A stretch of 64,000 nt of DNA from Ascidia mentula. Lineage: Eukaryota; Chordata; Ascidiacea; Phlebobranchia; Ascidiidae. Of the stretch, positions 1-12,946 are shown in pieces. The stretch is taken from contig OX387202.1 in the NCBI GenBank assembly GCA_947561715.1, forward strand, positions 6,399,001-6,463,000, written 5' to 3'. The notes beneath the pieces were generated by a model. That model was not told where the DNA came from. It saw only the letters and a list, made by a program, of their open reading frames with translations, and did not search any database. Within the stretch, counting starts at the first letter, position 1. Each line of letters begins with the position of its first letter. The position numbers and the translations under genes are program-made.

Positions 1-118
1 ATAAAAAAATAATTTCTTATCGCATTCATTTATCAGTGGGTGCCATCTATATATCAGCAATGCATTTATATTCAGCAAATATTTCAGAAGTAACTTCACG
101 ACGCTTGCAGATTGTTAC

Positions 119-133
119 CTGGAGGTTCGACAT
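119..133 (-). CDS. candidate first coding exon, gene runs off the left edge
   Basis: After the TATA box and a short leader, the minus strand has an ATG followed by four codons (M-S-N-L-Q) and a consensus donor, CAG followed by GTAACA. A very short coding part in a first exon is common in compact animal genomes. The rest of the gene would lie in an intron at positions 1-118 and beyond the window, so the product cannot be named. An exon upstream on the same strand (399-481) may be an alternative first exon of the same gene. Confidence 0.3.
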
Positions 134-255
134 GACGTTGAGTGTAACTGTCTTCTTGTTGATATTCGGTTTCAAACTGAACCTTTGCTTCTTAGAATCC
201 TGATTACTGATCTGTGAGCGTTTTACGAATGATGGTTACGCTCGCACCCGCACCC

Positions 256-263
256 CTTATATA
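256..263 (-). promoter_or_regulatory. TATA box of a minus-strand gene at the left edge
   Basis: On the minus strand the sequence reads TATATAAG, followed about 30 nt downstream by a stretch that could be a start site near position 230. A leader of about 100 nt then runs to an ATG at 133-131. TATA boxes of this quality are rare in the surrounding non-coding sequence. The position relative to the ATG and to a good splice donor supports a real promoter, but no transcript evidence is available. Confidence 0.4.
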
Positions 264-398
264 CACTCACGGTTGCCTGGCAAAACGCCACCGAAACTAA
301 CATAATTTTTTTTAAAACACCTCCACTAATTGTTCGTTTCCTGTGGCCATCGGCCCCTTCTACGTTTGTGGAATCTTTGCCAATCTTTGCTATCTCAC

Positions 399-481
399 CT
401 AAATTGCCAGAGGGCAAATTCAGTGCGTTTTTCACCTTGCTCTTGGGCGGCTGTTGGGAGATTTTTGAATATTACAGCCAT
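399..481 (-). CDS. candidate first exon with good start context and splice donor
   Basis: The minus strand has an ATG in a good context (AATCCATGG) opening 27 codons, beginning M-A-V-I-F-K-N-L-P-T and ending at AG followed by a consensus donor GTGAGAT. The flanking DNA upstream is CpG-rich. No family is recognisable from 27 residues. It could be a first exon of the gene whose TATA-driven start lies at 133-263, or chance. There is no direct evidence of transcription. Confidence 0.3.
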
Positions 482-499
482 GGATTTTTTCGCCACTTT

Positions 500-3400
500 C
501 TGCGCGCTTCGGTTGTGGGCAATTGAAAACAACAAACAATCCGGCGATTGTGTGGATGCTCGCCACTAAAATCCACGCAAAAAAAGTTTTTCCATTCGCT
601 GAATTGTGATTAAACTATTAAAGTTGTGACGAATTGCGTCATCTAATCGGATATCAGATTTATTTTCGGGTCTTGTGTAAAATGGAACAGTGGCAGCATT
701 GATATTGCATAATTCTAATGTTTAATATAGACTTGCTGTGGTGTTGGATTATCGACCTAATCTGCAATTATAGCATTGGAATGGGTTTGGCGACATGACC
801 ACTTGTGCATCTGTTGTCAGTTTGAAACAAATTCCCTCACCTCAACCTAATTATCAGGTTATGTTTTATTTAGATTTGAATATGTTTTAGGCGGATACGG
901 AAAATGCAAAATCTCCATGATGAAATCAACCAATATTTTCACGTCCCCGTAAATGTAACAAATAGGTTTCGATCGCCTACAAAGGGTCTTCTTCCCCGTG
1001 CTAAGCACTCTAATTGGGTGGGCGGATGTGTTTAGTATGATTTTCACTTTAAAATCTCAACGCGACTTTCCTCGGTTCAAATTGAAGCTTGGTTAACTGT
1101 ATCCCCACATCGCGTGTTCACAACGGGTTGTGGACAATAATTTTGCCGTGAATATTCGTTATTAATGCAAACGATACTGGAGAAATAAACAAGACATCTT
1201 CCATTAAAGGTCGCACTAACCCCCACCCTGGTTCGATTCACGGAGTTTCGGAGTAATTTTCGGCGCTCATCGTTGGAGAAAACATGTTGCCACGCAACAA
1301 GTGAAACTTTCCAGGACATATTCGGTCATTTTATCGCTCCTGCATCTTTTTAAGGAGTTGCCTCATTCCACTTTGAAGCAAGTTGATATTTGCATGTCAG
1401 TGTATGTTGTTTTTACACTTTGCAAGTAGAAACCGTATGCCCTTTGCTACGGGAAACCAATGCATTAGCATAAATTTTCTGTGCGAATTAGTTTAAAAAT
1501 GGATGATATTTTTACCAATATACAACATCACCAGACAAATATACGCGACAGTACGTCAGTGGCAAGCTGCGGAACAGTTGCGGAAGTTTCTGCTTGGTGA
1601 CAACCTTCCTTGGTTGCGCACAGGCATACCACGTCACGTGCACGTTGGCAATAATGTATTCGCAAAAGACAGGTTATGTATGTCAGCTTTACAGTTTTAA
1701 GCCGTTCAAAAATGTTGGTCTCATTTTTTGTTAAAGCTGCAGCTTTTGTGTCTGTGCAATATTTCTTTTTAGTAGTTTGCACAAATCGTGTAATTTCATT
1801 TACAATCAGTATCCAGTTTTATATAAATGACCGACAAAACCCATGTAGTACCTGGTGTTGTGCCGGTATACGATTTTCAACAGTGACACTGTCGATTATT
1901 ATGGTTGGATCGAATAGTTTTAATTTCTTCTGGTTTTGTTATTTTTTTCATAGCATTTACTTGTAAAATTTGAACGCAAATCAAATTCTTATCAAAACGA
2001 GGTTAAATTTGACAAAAATATTTTTTGCAATATTTTTGCGTTTTCAAATGTCCGATTTTATTTTTATGTCAAAAAGAAACAGGCTACGTCAAAGTTTAAA
2101 GTGGCGTGTCACTATAAGTAACCGAAGGAGGGGGAAAGATTTATCCTACAAGCGTAGAGCAGACGCACTTGGAGCCGCCGGTCGCAATTAAATCAACACG
2201 TACCATTAGATCGCGAACGCCCGAATTTCTCGCGGGTTTTTCAAACTGTTGCCAGCAGTTTCACTGGCCCGGTTTCGTGTTTCGCCGCACAGAAAGTGTG
2301 AGCACATATGGAAATTTAAAAGTGATTTGAATATGAACGGCCCAACCCCAATCCGGCAAAATTCGAAAGACTATCGTTATGGAGTTGCACTCAGATCGAT
2401 TAAAACACAAATCCAGGGGCGAATGTCTTCCTATTGATTTTACTTCGGCAAAGACGAATGTCGCCTGTCTCGAGTGTTCGTGCTCCTCAGCTGCATTTAA
2501 AGTGGAAAAAGGCTGTTTTTTCGAATGAGCAAAGTTAACATGGCTGATTATTTTTCCCTGACACGACATGTGCAACTATTACCACAATTTTGTTAAAAAA
2601 TGAAGTACATTTGTATCGAGAACCAATTAAAGGCATGTTTCAAAACCGTACCAAGGTTATTCAAATGTGCATAACTTACTAGATCCAAAACAATCTTACG
2701 CTTTCACTTATTTTGCGTAAAACGGTGCAATGATTTGAATGCCGTGTAGACGAAAAATACAAAACTAACACTCTGATGTACACTGACTGTTTGATGTTAT
2801 CCTTGAACAACATTTGAACTAACACACGCCTTTGTTAACAGACATGTCGCACGACATATCGATATTGCAATAAATGTACAGAAATTTGTGAAAGGCCAGG
2901 AAAGTAACACGGAAAGATTAAAAATTTCTTCAAACTTTTGCAGAAAACTTTAGGACACACTGCGATGTTCTGTGTTGCGTAAGAACACAAGAACTTAAAT
3001 AGCTTTTCTAAAAATAAAACTGTAAGCGAAAACTTGTGTTATATTTGGTCTGTTGAAAGGAGATTAGACGGAAGATAATAATGCTTGAGGCTTTACGTTG
3101 ACCCCACGTATTTACGTTGCCATTTGCGAATCGTATGTCTGGATATTTTGACTAAAAACCTGTTTTTGAAAAATGGATCATGAGATAAAACTGTGTCGTA
3201 GGTTGGACAAATTACTCCATGTTTTTGTCGAAAGTCTATAGAAATATTTGCATTCAGTGGCTTGGTGACAAATAGCTGTCTGTATACTGTTGTTTTTGTC
3301 GTCGCTGTCCCGTCCGAGTCGTGAAAAGTGGTGTCGAGATTTTCAAAAATAATATTTACTTTCTAAGTGTTTGTGCTCTCATTAGAAACAGTCAGGATAA

Positions 3401-6400
3401 GACAATTTATTTGCAATATTCACGTTGGATACTTTTCTAATTGCCTTAATTGTGCTTTCTGTAGTGATGGTTTTGCTCATCACTTTGGCGGATCTAACAA
3501 ATTACAAACAGGCTTGGCAAGCTCCCAACCAACTATCCTTTGGTGTCAAAGGCTTTTATTTGTTCCAAATATGTTTTGCTGAGTTTTACAAACAAATCAT
3601 AGCTTATGATTAAAGCCTACGCACAGGCTTGCCATAATTTATAAGGCAGAACTATTTTAATCATTAGATAAAGTATCGCTATAGTCGTTTACACAACAGA
3701 AATGGAAGTATTGCCCTATGTAATTGTTTGAAGTTTGACCTTGAAACAATTTCTCCAATTCTCCTGTTTCCATCAAACGTTGTTACTTATGTACAGGAAG
3801 TTGCACAGATGTCGCTTTATGCTAATTCCATTATTTCATTGGCATCAAATCCAAAAAACGTGGACACGCTTACCCTTAACCCGCCCATCAAACCTATGTT
3901 AGAAAGGCAATTAATTTCATTAGGAACAGTTGATGCTCCGCCAACGCACTGCACCCAGCGGTGTTGAGAAAATGATCTTTGGAAAGCAAACTGAGTTGAG
4001 TCACAGCGAGATGCCACAACTTCATGAGCTTACGTCACCACAGATGCTTTATCTTTAACGGGCGGTATGTAACAGCGGTTTACGTCGCGCGAGGCTGCCG
4101 AATTGTAATTTGCTTGCAACAGTTTACCGCGGGAAGTTCGACACCAGCGTCAAATCGCGCGTTTCCACAACAAACAAAAACTATTGTTTCTTTTCGTGCC
4201 AGGTTTGTGGCCAAATTCCCCACTTTTTAAATAGTGACTAGCTTATCCACGTGTCTTTTGGCGTGACGTCAGTTCACGACAGCTAAAAGCAGGCGAGACA
4301 CAGAAGTCGGGTTTCATCACAACATGTGGTGACGACACGCAAGTTTTTACTCACAGTAAAACCAAATGAGGTACAACATGCCTTCAGCATATATCGCTCC
4401 GAGTTTTTTCGGACATTCTGTTCTGCTTTTATTCTTGTAAATAGATATGGATGGCTTATCAATGGCGTCAACACATTTGTACTTCGAATAAGGGATGTTG
4501 AAATCCAATAATTTTCTTTGACGCATTTAGTCATTCACAATTACTGCAACGAAACATTGCAAACAATTTCATTGGTGTTGTGAACTTTATTTGTTGCGTG
4601 CAACATTTTGTGTTGTTTGTTATGCTTGCGTTGGGCAGTTTACATTTTGCTTTAGTATTGAGATAGTAACGAATTCACGTAGTGCGACCTTTTCCAAACC
4701 CATTCCTCTTCCACTTTTGGTTTTGCATCGTACTGAGGTGGATTGCAGCGTTTGGCAATCTACAAAATGTAAACCACGGCGACGTTAAGTGCGCGGCATG
4801 TAATTTTCTCATTCCAGGCACGCTCCACTGCAGACAGCGGTATTAGGAGAAACGGCGAATGACGTTTTGATGCCGATTTGCCAGCAGGAAGGCTTACCTC
4901 TATATATTATGCGCAAAGGATTTTTTGCGGCCATATTCACTTATTCGCGCATGAGAAGGTTACGGATTGGGAAGTTTTCATCCCAAATCGTGACATAAAT
5001 TTGCTCGGAAGGTTTAGGAATTGGAATTGACGGCGAACGTTGCATACGCAAGGACACCACTATATTTTCGTCACATAAAGTTAAACAAAGTACCACCGCA
5101 TGGGAAAATGTATTTAAGAATTGCGTAGAAATTAGAATATTCACATATACGTTCATTACGTTTTTTTCTCATTTTTAAACACATTATCTCAGAAAGTGTT
5201 ACAAGCGTCATCACTTCAAAATGTTCCAAATCCAAAAACCTCTTTTGTAATTAAATTTTTGAGGTTCAAATGCTACACACGGCACCAACATAGCGTCTGC
5301 AAAACTATCAACGCCTCAAAGCTTTTGGCTGGCTTTGAACCAACAGCAAATTTTCAGAGTTGCCGCAATAGGTTTTGCGCAGCATGGTGTTTCTGATTTA
5401 TCCTATATGCAGTAGGATTATAATTGAGCATTTAGAACAATTGGGGAATGGCTTCTGGAAAGAAGCTACGATGGAAAAACGACAGTTTTGGGTAGATTTT
5501 GTACATTTAGCATCAAATACTCCTACTTTATAACAGGTAAAATATAACACATCGCTTTCCAAACCACATTTGTTGAAACATATGCAAAGTTATATCTGTT
5601 GAGTTTAATACAAGACAATTATATTTCGCTAAAAACACCGTCAGTGTTTTGTTCAAATATAAATTCTTTACCCAAATTATTTTTTTCTTGCACTTATTGA
5701 TATCAGAGGTTGTCCACAATTCTCAACACGTTTTGATGCATTTATTTTTTACATTCAAGTTGATGCATTTGTTTAATAGGGTTAAGTATAAAACGTTAAA
5801 AGTTTCAAAACGGGGTTAAATGTAAAAAAGGAAGTAATAGACGCTCAGAACACCTTCACAACCGGTTAAACAGAATGTGAGAAAAACGCCTTGGAACATG
5901 AGGCAATTTCGACATCGGTTTCCTGAATGATGTGCAATGCAGCGAGTAATAGTAGAGTTAATAAATGGAACCAGTGTTTTTCTTGCATTAAACCCGAGAG
6001 AAGCTGCTTATTCTCACTGCACTACAGACGTAAACACAAATAAACAACACGTGTAATTTCGGGTCTTAAAGTAAGCGGGAAGAAAATACCGTGTTGTTTT
6101 TTAGAATCTTGCATGTTGTAAAGTACGTTGTTGCTAATATTATCAAGGCCAAAATAGTGGCCATCTGTCTGCAGCTTATACACATTATCAAGTCCGTTCA
6201 AGGGATTTTTTTGCCAGAAAATTTTAATGCGGTGCAAGGACAAGAAAAACATCGGCAAACCTGAAGGCAGTTAAATGGCTTTGAAGTGAAAATACGCAGT
6301 ATCTTGTACATTGACCTTTCAAAATGGGTTTGTCTGTGGTAAACATTTGCAGCGCTTTAGCAACACCCTTCCGTTGTTTATGTAATATGACAAATGTAAC

Positions 6401-8900
6401 ATTCGCCCACAAGCATCTGGCTCCCGTCGGGGTTTCTTATACATTACAAACGCCCTAACGGGAGAAGAGCTTAAGCGCCCATTATCTGCCACACCCGATG
6501 GCTGGTCATTGTGTTCTTCTCATAATGACCACTTTGCTGTTGCTCGACCCAAACACGTTTCACATTGAGAAGGGAATTTCTTTGTTTGACAGGGAGCTCC
6601 CGTTTGACCGCTGACCGAAAATAATTCCCATTCAAATTCCCATAAACAGTTACACTATAACGAGCGGCTAACGTAGCGACGTTATTTCCTGAAGGTTCAG
6701 ACGTCAGGTCGGACTTTCTGTTTCACCCACGGGCTTTTTACATATAGGGGTGCAAAAATTTTTGAGTTGCGAAACAGTTACGGATCAAGAGATATTTGGG
6801 TGTAAGGAGACGTCCATCCGCCCTTTTTACGTGAAACTTGTCAACTATTTCCGAATGCGAACTTTATACCCACTTCGAAAAAGTTTAAAAATGACCCCCA
6901 TGACAGCGCAGACAAATTTATTTGCATTGTGTATTTGCTGTATGGGTAATTGAAAGTTTTCAGCGAAAATGTTTGCCGGATTCTGTTTAACTTTGGTTTT
7001 AAATCTATTTGTAAATTGACCCAAAACTGCTGGAAAGGAATTTTATTACATTTTTGCCAGACATTATTTTTTTTTTTTTTTTTTTGCTTTGTAAGGAGGT
7101 TTGGTAACATTTAAGTTGAATATCCGGAAAACAAATTGGTTTTCTGAACAATATATCAAACAAATCAAACATTAGACAAGAAAGAAAGTAATAATCCGTC
7201 TTTAGAACAAGCATTTATTGTATTCATCATACTTTCATTACTACTGACGTAAGCACATTATGCTCAAACTCGGAAAACCGCAAAGAAAATCGCAATTATT
7301 TCTGACATTTTCCGATCGCTCACGCCCGGCAAAAGTACAAGTTGCGACGAAATTTGAACGTTTGTTTAATGTTCGTACCTGCTAATATATGTATATCTCT
7401 ATCCGTTTGATTAGTTGGGATTTTTGCAAATTAAATTTCAACACGTATGTCGGTGTCAGGAATTCAAGTATAAACCGCCGTCACCATGATTGACAACAGC
7501 ACTGCAACCTGCTGTGCGGTTTGCGAAAAATTTTGCACAGCGTGATATGAGGATTCAACTAATGGTGTAAAGGCTTGGGTGAGCCATTTATTCTTAGGTT
7601 TGCTTGAACTTGGTTAGGTATTGGTTACGCGGTGTTGATGAATCGTACTTTTCTCATCTGGCAACAGTTTGCAAAATTTCGTTCTCCAAGAACTTTTTCC
7701 GAAAGTTGGAAAAAACATACATTCAATGAATTCCTAATGAACAGTCGAAATCGAGTCGTGCCAAGCTCTTAAATATACGCATCGCATTGCAAGAAAGACA
7801 TTGATGTTTTACTTATATTGGTTTAAAAACGCATTTCCGTCGGAATTTCCGTTTAATATTTTTGAATGCAATTACTAACAAAAGGTTATAATAATAATAG
7901 TGGTTATAATAATGGTACTTAGCGTTGCTAGGTAGTGGCCACATTCTAAGAACAATCCTGGGCCTCCCAGAGGACTGGTAAGTCCTCCGAGGCAAAGAAA
8001 CAACACCGACTGAACAAGCGAGTCGTGAAATGAAGAAAAAAAAATAAAAAATAAATGGTACGTACCATTTTTACCTGTGCAAGGTATTAATCTTGTGGTT
8101 CAATTCTTCAAAGTCCAAATAGTTGCAAATACGGTGACACGAACGTGAAATCAGATATGCCCTGTATATCTGCTATATTGGTTTGAAATCGTATGAGCTA
8201 ATCGATGTTTGGAGGTACGAAAATGAAACTCGGTTCTGTTTACCCACTCAATATTTACTTTGCCGATATGAAAATTGATCAATTCTCTAACAAATATGAA
8301 TTGATTGGTTTTATAGACGGTTTCAATGAATGTGTGTTGTGGGGTTTCATAAACACGTGTCGTAAGCATTGTAAATTTGTATGGGTTATTGACGACTTTT
8401 AAGGTTTACTTGCACTGTTTGACTTGAAATTTCACCAAACGTTTCATCACGTCACAAGTATAAGCTCTTGATTACTTCCTTTGGAAGTTTAAAACATTTA
8501 ACGGCAACGTTGCTGTTAGCGTGCACAAGCAAAAATATTTTGGCAATGAAATTTATGGATTATTCGCAGTGTTGAAAGAGAAACAACGTTTGGTTCACCA
8601 GCGTCATTTTATTGATTCGGCGTGCGAGAAAAAAATGACATTGGTAATAAGTGAAACCAAGCAACAGCATGCGTATAACTACAATAATTCTAACCAAACA
8701 AACACTCCGATTCTCTACAGTTTCTACATATACGATATGTACAAGTTCGGGACAAAATAAACCCAATATGTGATATTTAACTTGACTTTTTGTAAGATGA
8801 GCCATAAACCAACTCTGTTTAGGAAAGTAACGTTAAGAGCAACAGTATTTCGAAACTTGCGCATTTTTTCCGAACTGTTTCATTACCAATTTTTACCATT
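500..8900. other. long stretch with no recognisable gene
   Basis: Only short open frames with no recognised motif occur here. A hydrophobic plus-strand frame near 3398-3613 could be a membrane-segment exon, but it has no start codon or clear splice pair. CpG-richer patches near 2160-2480 and 4030-4270 could be promoters. A T-run of 19 lies at 7067-7085, and an 18-bp perfect palindrome (AAATGGTACGTACCATTT) at 8053-8070. A fragment of the hammerhead element lies near 6151. Confidence 0.5.
6151..6182 (+). repeat. 3' fragment of the hammerhead-ribozyme element
   Basis: The stretch from TAGTGGCCATCTGTC to TGCAGCTTATACA matches the stem III loop, the GUC cleavage triplet and the 3' strand of stem I found in the full elements at 38.6, 46.9, 54.3 and 61.6 kb. 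The upstream half (CUGAUGA core, stem II) is not recognisable. The fragment shows that the element is dispersed outside the receptor array, but this copy cannot fold into a ribozyme. Confidence 0.55.
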
Positions 8901-8911
8901 TCTAGTATTCA

Positions 8912-9382
8912 CTAGTTTGAACTCGCCAAAAGCAAAGTAGCAAAAGTGCAAAGTGTGATTAAGCCGGCGGCGTTTTTCATGCGCGAGGTGGCGCCATTGA
9001 TCAAACCGCTGTTGCAGAGATTGTCGGAACAACAGATCGAACATTCCGTCTTGTTATTTGCTTTTTGGCAACTTTCTTTCATAGTTTCATCTGTACATGA
9101 ATCTTGGCATCCGCGCCGATACGACATCACCCCATCATCTTCAGTCCTCCAAGTCTGGAAAAACAACTACTAGTGAGAATCACTGACGCAAGCAACAAAT
9201 TTCGAATACATTCTCGGATTCACGCAGATATAATTATTAAGAAAGTCAGGGTGTTGGGATGGCAACAGAAATTTTACCCAGCATCCTTGAGAGTCCTCAC
9301 AAGTCGCTTCATCATGCGTTTCCTCCTCTTGTTCCTCACTACAGGCATCTTCGCTATCGCAGGTAAAGCACTTGAGGGCATC
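8912..9382 (-). CDS. Ly6/uPAR three-finger protein, GPI-anchored (partial, 3' two exons)
   Basis: Two minus-strand exons join in frame: 9382-9278 (35 codons, acceptor TTGAAG, donor GTAAAAT) and 9154-8912 (80 codons plus stop, acceptor TTTTTCCAG), with a 123-bp intron. The product starts near DALKCFTCDSEDAC, shows the Cys spacing of the Ly6/uPAR fold, and has the diagnostic CCSDNLCN motif near its end. It finishes with a hydrophobic tail after a small-residue stretch, as expected for GPI anchoring at the cell surface. I count 12 cysteines, one pair more than the usual ten. The signal-peptide exon should lie above 9400 but I could not find it, so the 5' end is open. Ligand and pathway are unknown. 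Confidence 0.82.
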
Positions 9383-9399
9383 CTTCAACAGAAGCAAGC

Positions 9400-12290
9400 T
9401 ATTGGTTTAGGTTGGCTGTGGGACGGCGTATTGCACCATTTTATAATAGGCAGTTAGCAACTATCTCAATTCAATATGTATGATGATCTGCACCATCGGC
9501 ATTAAAGAGTTTTGGACACTCGTTAGTAGAAACTTCTAGTGTCAAGCAGAAGTAAACCGTGTAAAATTATAAAAAATACACCCAAAAGTGCACTAAAAAT
9601 CAGTAGAATATTTTACGATGGTGGATGGAACAAATCAGTACTTTAAGGAACGACACGGGCAATTTCTATCAACACTTCCGGCTAATGTTGCCTTTTATTC
9701 AAATGTTTTTAGCGAAACTTCCATACTGTTTCGTTTCCATCCTGCTCTTCTGCTGGTTCCGCGTCGTCATCTTGCGCATGCGCGTGATGGTGAAAGATCA
9801 CGTGACCTGGTGATGGTACGGCATGGTTTTGATTCGTGAAATTTTAATTGAAATTATTAACTGTGTGTTTTGGGTCAGTTGATTGGTCGTAAATTGCTTT
9901 AAAAGTCGCAAAAACATGGTAATTTTGTTACGAAACAACACTCGCGATTTCGGCACGGACAAATTACATTATCAACGCGCAACAAACTTGCTAATTCATC
10001 CCTGCGCCTTTGTCGTGGGGACTAATGGGTTTGTAATTACAGGTCTATCACTCACGACTGTCGGCCTACCGTAGAGGACAATGGCGGCACTCAAGAAGAA
10101 AAGGAATTTCCGTTGGAACGTCATCTCGTGGTCTTGTGAGGGTTTGCTTCTTACAGTAGAGCAAAGCAAAAGAGAATTGACCTAAACCTGAAGTAGAGAA
10201 ATGCAATTCGTGACAGACCGTGGTCAAATTAGTGGTTTCACGCCTGGTCAATAATTTTTTTCAATTAAATGTGTTGAAATTCCAAAACGAATGTCGCATT
10301 ATTCCCTACTATTAAAAGTAAAATGATTTGACTTGTGGCTTGATACCTCAGCAGGAATAATGTTTCAGACCTTTTTTTTAGAAAAATGAGCTGCTTTTCA
10401 AAAATTGTTGGCTTGTATGAGAAAACCTTAAATTTGGAGTTTCATGGCACGTATTTTCCACAATGTCTGATACAATGGTGAACAAACACACATTCGATCG
10501 AAACTTATCGTTAAACGTCCGTAAGTCACAGATTGTCGTCCCGCAAATTTACCAGTCATAAGTCAATAGTTGTAAGTGCTTAAGTTCAAAAGTCTATATC
10601 GCCAGGAACACAAGTACAGTCGCTATTACGTATAGGCAGCGAGTCGCGACAATCTTCCAATTAATTTCTCTTTATTCGTTTGCTACAACAGTCGTTTGTG
10701 AAGCATTTTGCGATTTAAGTTCTGCGTAGGTTTCAAATACACCTGACCCGAGGTTCTGCTCAAATCATAAAATGTATCCTTTAGAAAAGTCTTCCGAACC
10801 AGCACTTTTGACAACAACATAGACCACTGGTACATCAACAAATTCATGTAAGTACACGGAATGTTTTCACCTTTCAGCACACAATATCTTGCTTTAACTT
10901 CAGCGAAAATTTTCAAATGCAGCCAAGCTTGTGAGTCGAATTTTAACTTCAAATTATTCTTTTCGCCATGATTACCATTTGGAGTATATTGGACGGTTTC
11001 GTTGGTGATTTTTATTCATTATTCATTTTGTCACAAAACAAAAGTTACATTTTGGAATGCTCGTGTTGAAAGATAATCTATTCTATGCAGTGTTTTAGAT
11101 TTTTGCCATGAACCCATGAGCCATTTCCCTGCTGCAAAAGGTAAAACATCACTGGTTTCTTTGAGGCGTGAATTTAATTTTAAACCACCTGTTGCTTGTC
11201 AAAAAATTGTCAGGCGTCGAATTAATATTGGAGCAAATATGCGCCCTTTCTTCGAATAACCAAAAGTAATTGAATAAATATCTGCTGCCACCCAGCGAGC
11301 ACCAATTAAAAATATTTATTTCATTATTTCAAATTTATTTAAAAATGAAGTTTTTACATAAGGTTTATAAAGTTCAGTGCCAACAGTGGAAAAGAAACAC
11401 TGAAATCACCTTACACAGTGAGGCAAAAACCGTAAATGAAACTCTTTCTGAAAAATAATACCCTACAGAAAACAAAATAAGAGCGCCTGTTGGTTTTACT
11501 TTCGCTCCGTCCAAGTTAAACCCGAGATTCTGCCAGCTAACCATGGATATCAACAATGAAAAACATGTCTATCTTTTTAAAACATGAGAAAGCTATCATT
11601 TACAGCTATCTCTTTTTACTTGATACAAATCTCCTTTCCAATTTACCAATGTCGATTCGACTTCAAACAACAAGCCAAACCCTGTGTGTGAAATGATTAA
11701 CGAAATACGATCGATTCACTTTCGAAGTTCGGCCTTGTTTTGATGGTCCTTCATGCCACCCCCTTTACAGCTCAACAACCACTCGTCCTTTTGAAAAACG
11801 CTACCGGACGCGCAGTTTCTTCTTATGGTCACGAGATGCGACTCCTTGCGCTCTTGAAATTTCTGTCGCAAGTTGTTTCATTGGCTGTTCCGGATTTGCT
11901 TTTGTGTTTGTTTGAAATCTCCACGGACGCGATCGGCGCTCGTAGAAAATAAACCGCGCTATGTTTGGACGCGTTTTAATTCCTTACTGGCGGGTAAAAC
12001 GAGTCGGTACCAAAAAATGCGATTTTGCCACGTGCTCACTTGAGTTCCCCACGAGATATTTTTCGCGCGTCAAAGAAAGGAGAGTCAGCATTAAAACATC
12101 TATAAACGTGTTATATTGTCATGCTTTGAGATAAGTTTTACATTCAATAGATTATGTTAAGCAATATCATTAAATTATATATTTTATCATTTCATGAAAT
12201 GGAAAAAAGCACTCAATCGAACATTACGAAATGCGCAATTTATCGCCCTAATCATATTGTACAGCAAATGTAATGAAGCAATATTTCTAT
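9400..12290. other. no recognisable gene
   Basis: This stretch should contain the promoter and signal-peptide exon of the Ly6 gene, but none of the minus-strand ATGs I examined opens a hydrophobic leader followed by a donor. CpG-rich patches at about 9720-9840 and 11740-11990 could be promoters. The other open frames are short and without motifs. Confidence 0.4.
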
Positions 12291-12297
12291 ATTTTAG

Positions 12298-12946
12298 GAA
12301 TTCCAGTCAGTTTGGACATTCTCGCGGCAGGCACGACATCCCACCTTGAATTCCTTACGAAGCAAGGTCGTGATACCCCGCAAAGTAAGCTGTATAAACA
12401 GCGTCCAATTTCCTTGTTCCGGCCACTTCTTATATCTAAACACCATTAAAATCGTGCCAATGTGGTTAGCAAAAGTTTATTTAATCCGTCGTTGGTTTTG
12501 CATAGAAAAGAGACGCCAGTCAGTAGAGACGAGGTGGTATTGCCTTGTGACTCAACGTTTAGAAATGCTCCTGGGCCGGTTTTTCGATTCGATAATTACT
12601 CAGAAAGATAGGACGGCAAGCGACTTGGTAAGTGTTTTGTCAAACCTGTTTGGTTCCAGGTTCTGGTTGGGCACAAATTTAGTAACCCTTATAGTCAAAT
12701 CTTAGTTTTTGATCACAAAGGATTTAATGGATGTGGATAACTTTTGTTGAAAACGATATTAAATGTAGAAATTGCAATATAGTCTTAATCTCTAAATAAC
12801 CAGCAAATTTTACATCTTTTTCTGTTTTTTTTATCGGGAGCATTGACCGATCAGCCAATCGTCCGCTTCAAGGACCCTTTTTACTACACCGTGACTCCAC
12901 AACACAGGATATCCCGGCCACAAATCCCGATCAGGTTTTCTACCAG
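12298..12946 (+). other. cluster of candidate exons with good splice signals
   Basis: Three segments look exonic. 12298-12384 is open between acceptor TATTTTAG and donor GTAAGC; one frame reads I-P-V-S-L-D-I-L-A-A-G-T-T. About 12505-12630 ends at the donor GTAAGTG. 12841-12946 follows a pyrimidine-rich acceptor and ends CAG/GTATGT, reading I-D-R-S-A-N-R-P-L-Q-G-P-F. However, the phases of the three do not join into one reading frame with the sites I chose. A longer minus-strand frame (131 codons, 12831-13226) overlaps the last one. I recognise no family. Confidence 0.22.

Noticed and set aside
1228-1242. GGTTCGATTC resembling a tRNA B box
   Set aside because: No A box or acceptor stem pairs at the right distance on either strand.
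9314-9379. A plus-strand frame beginning MRFLLLFLTTGIFAIAG that looks like a signal peptide with a donor site
   Set aside because: It is exactly antisense to the acidic first finger of the Ly6 exon (SEEQEEETHDEA); the Cys pattern and splice sites clearly favour the minus strand.
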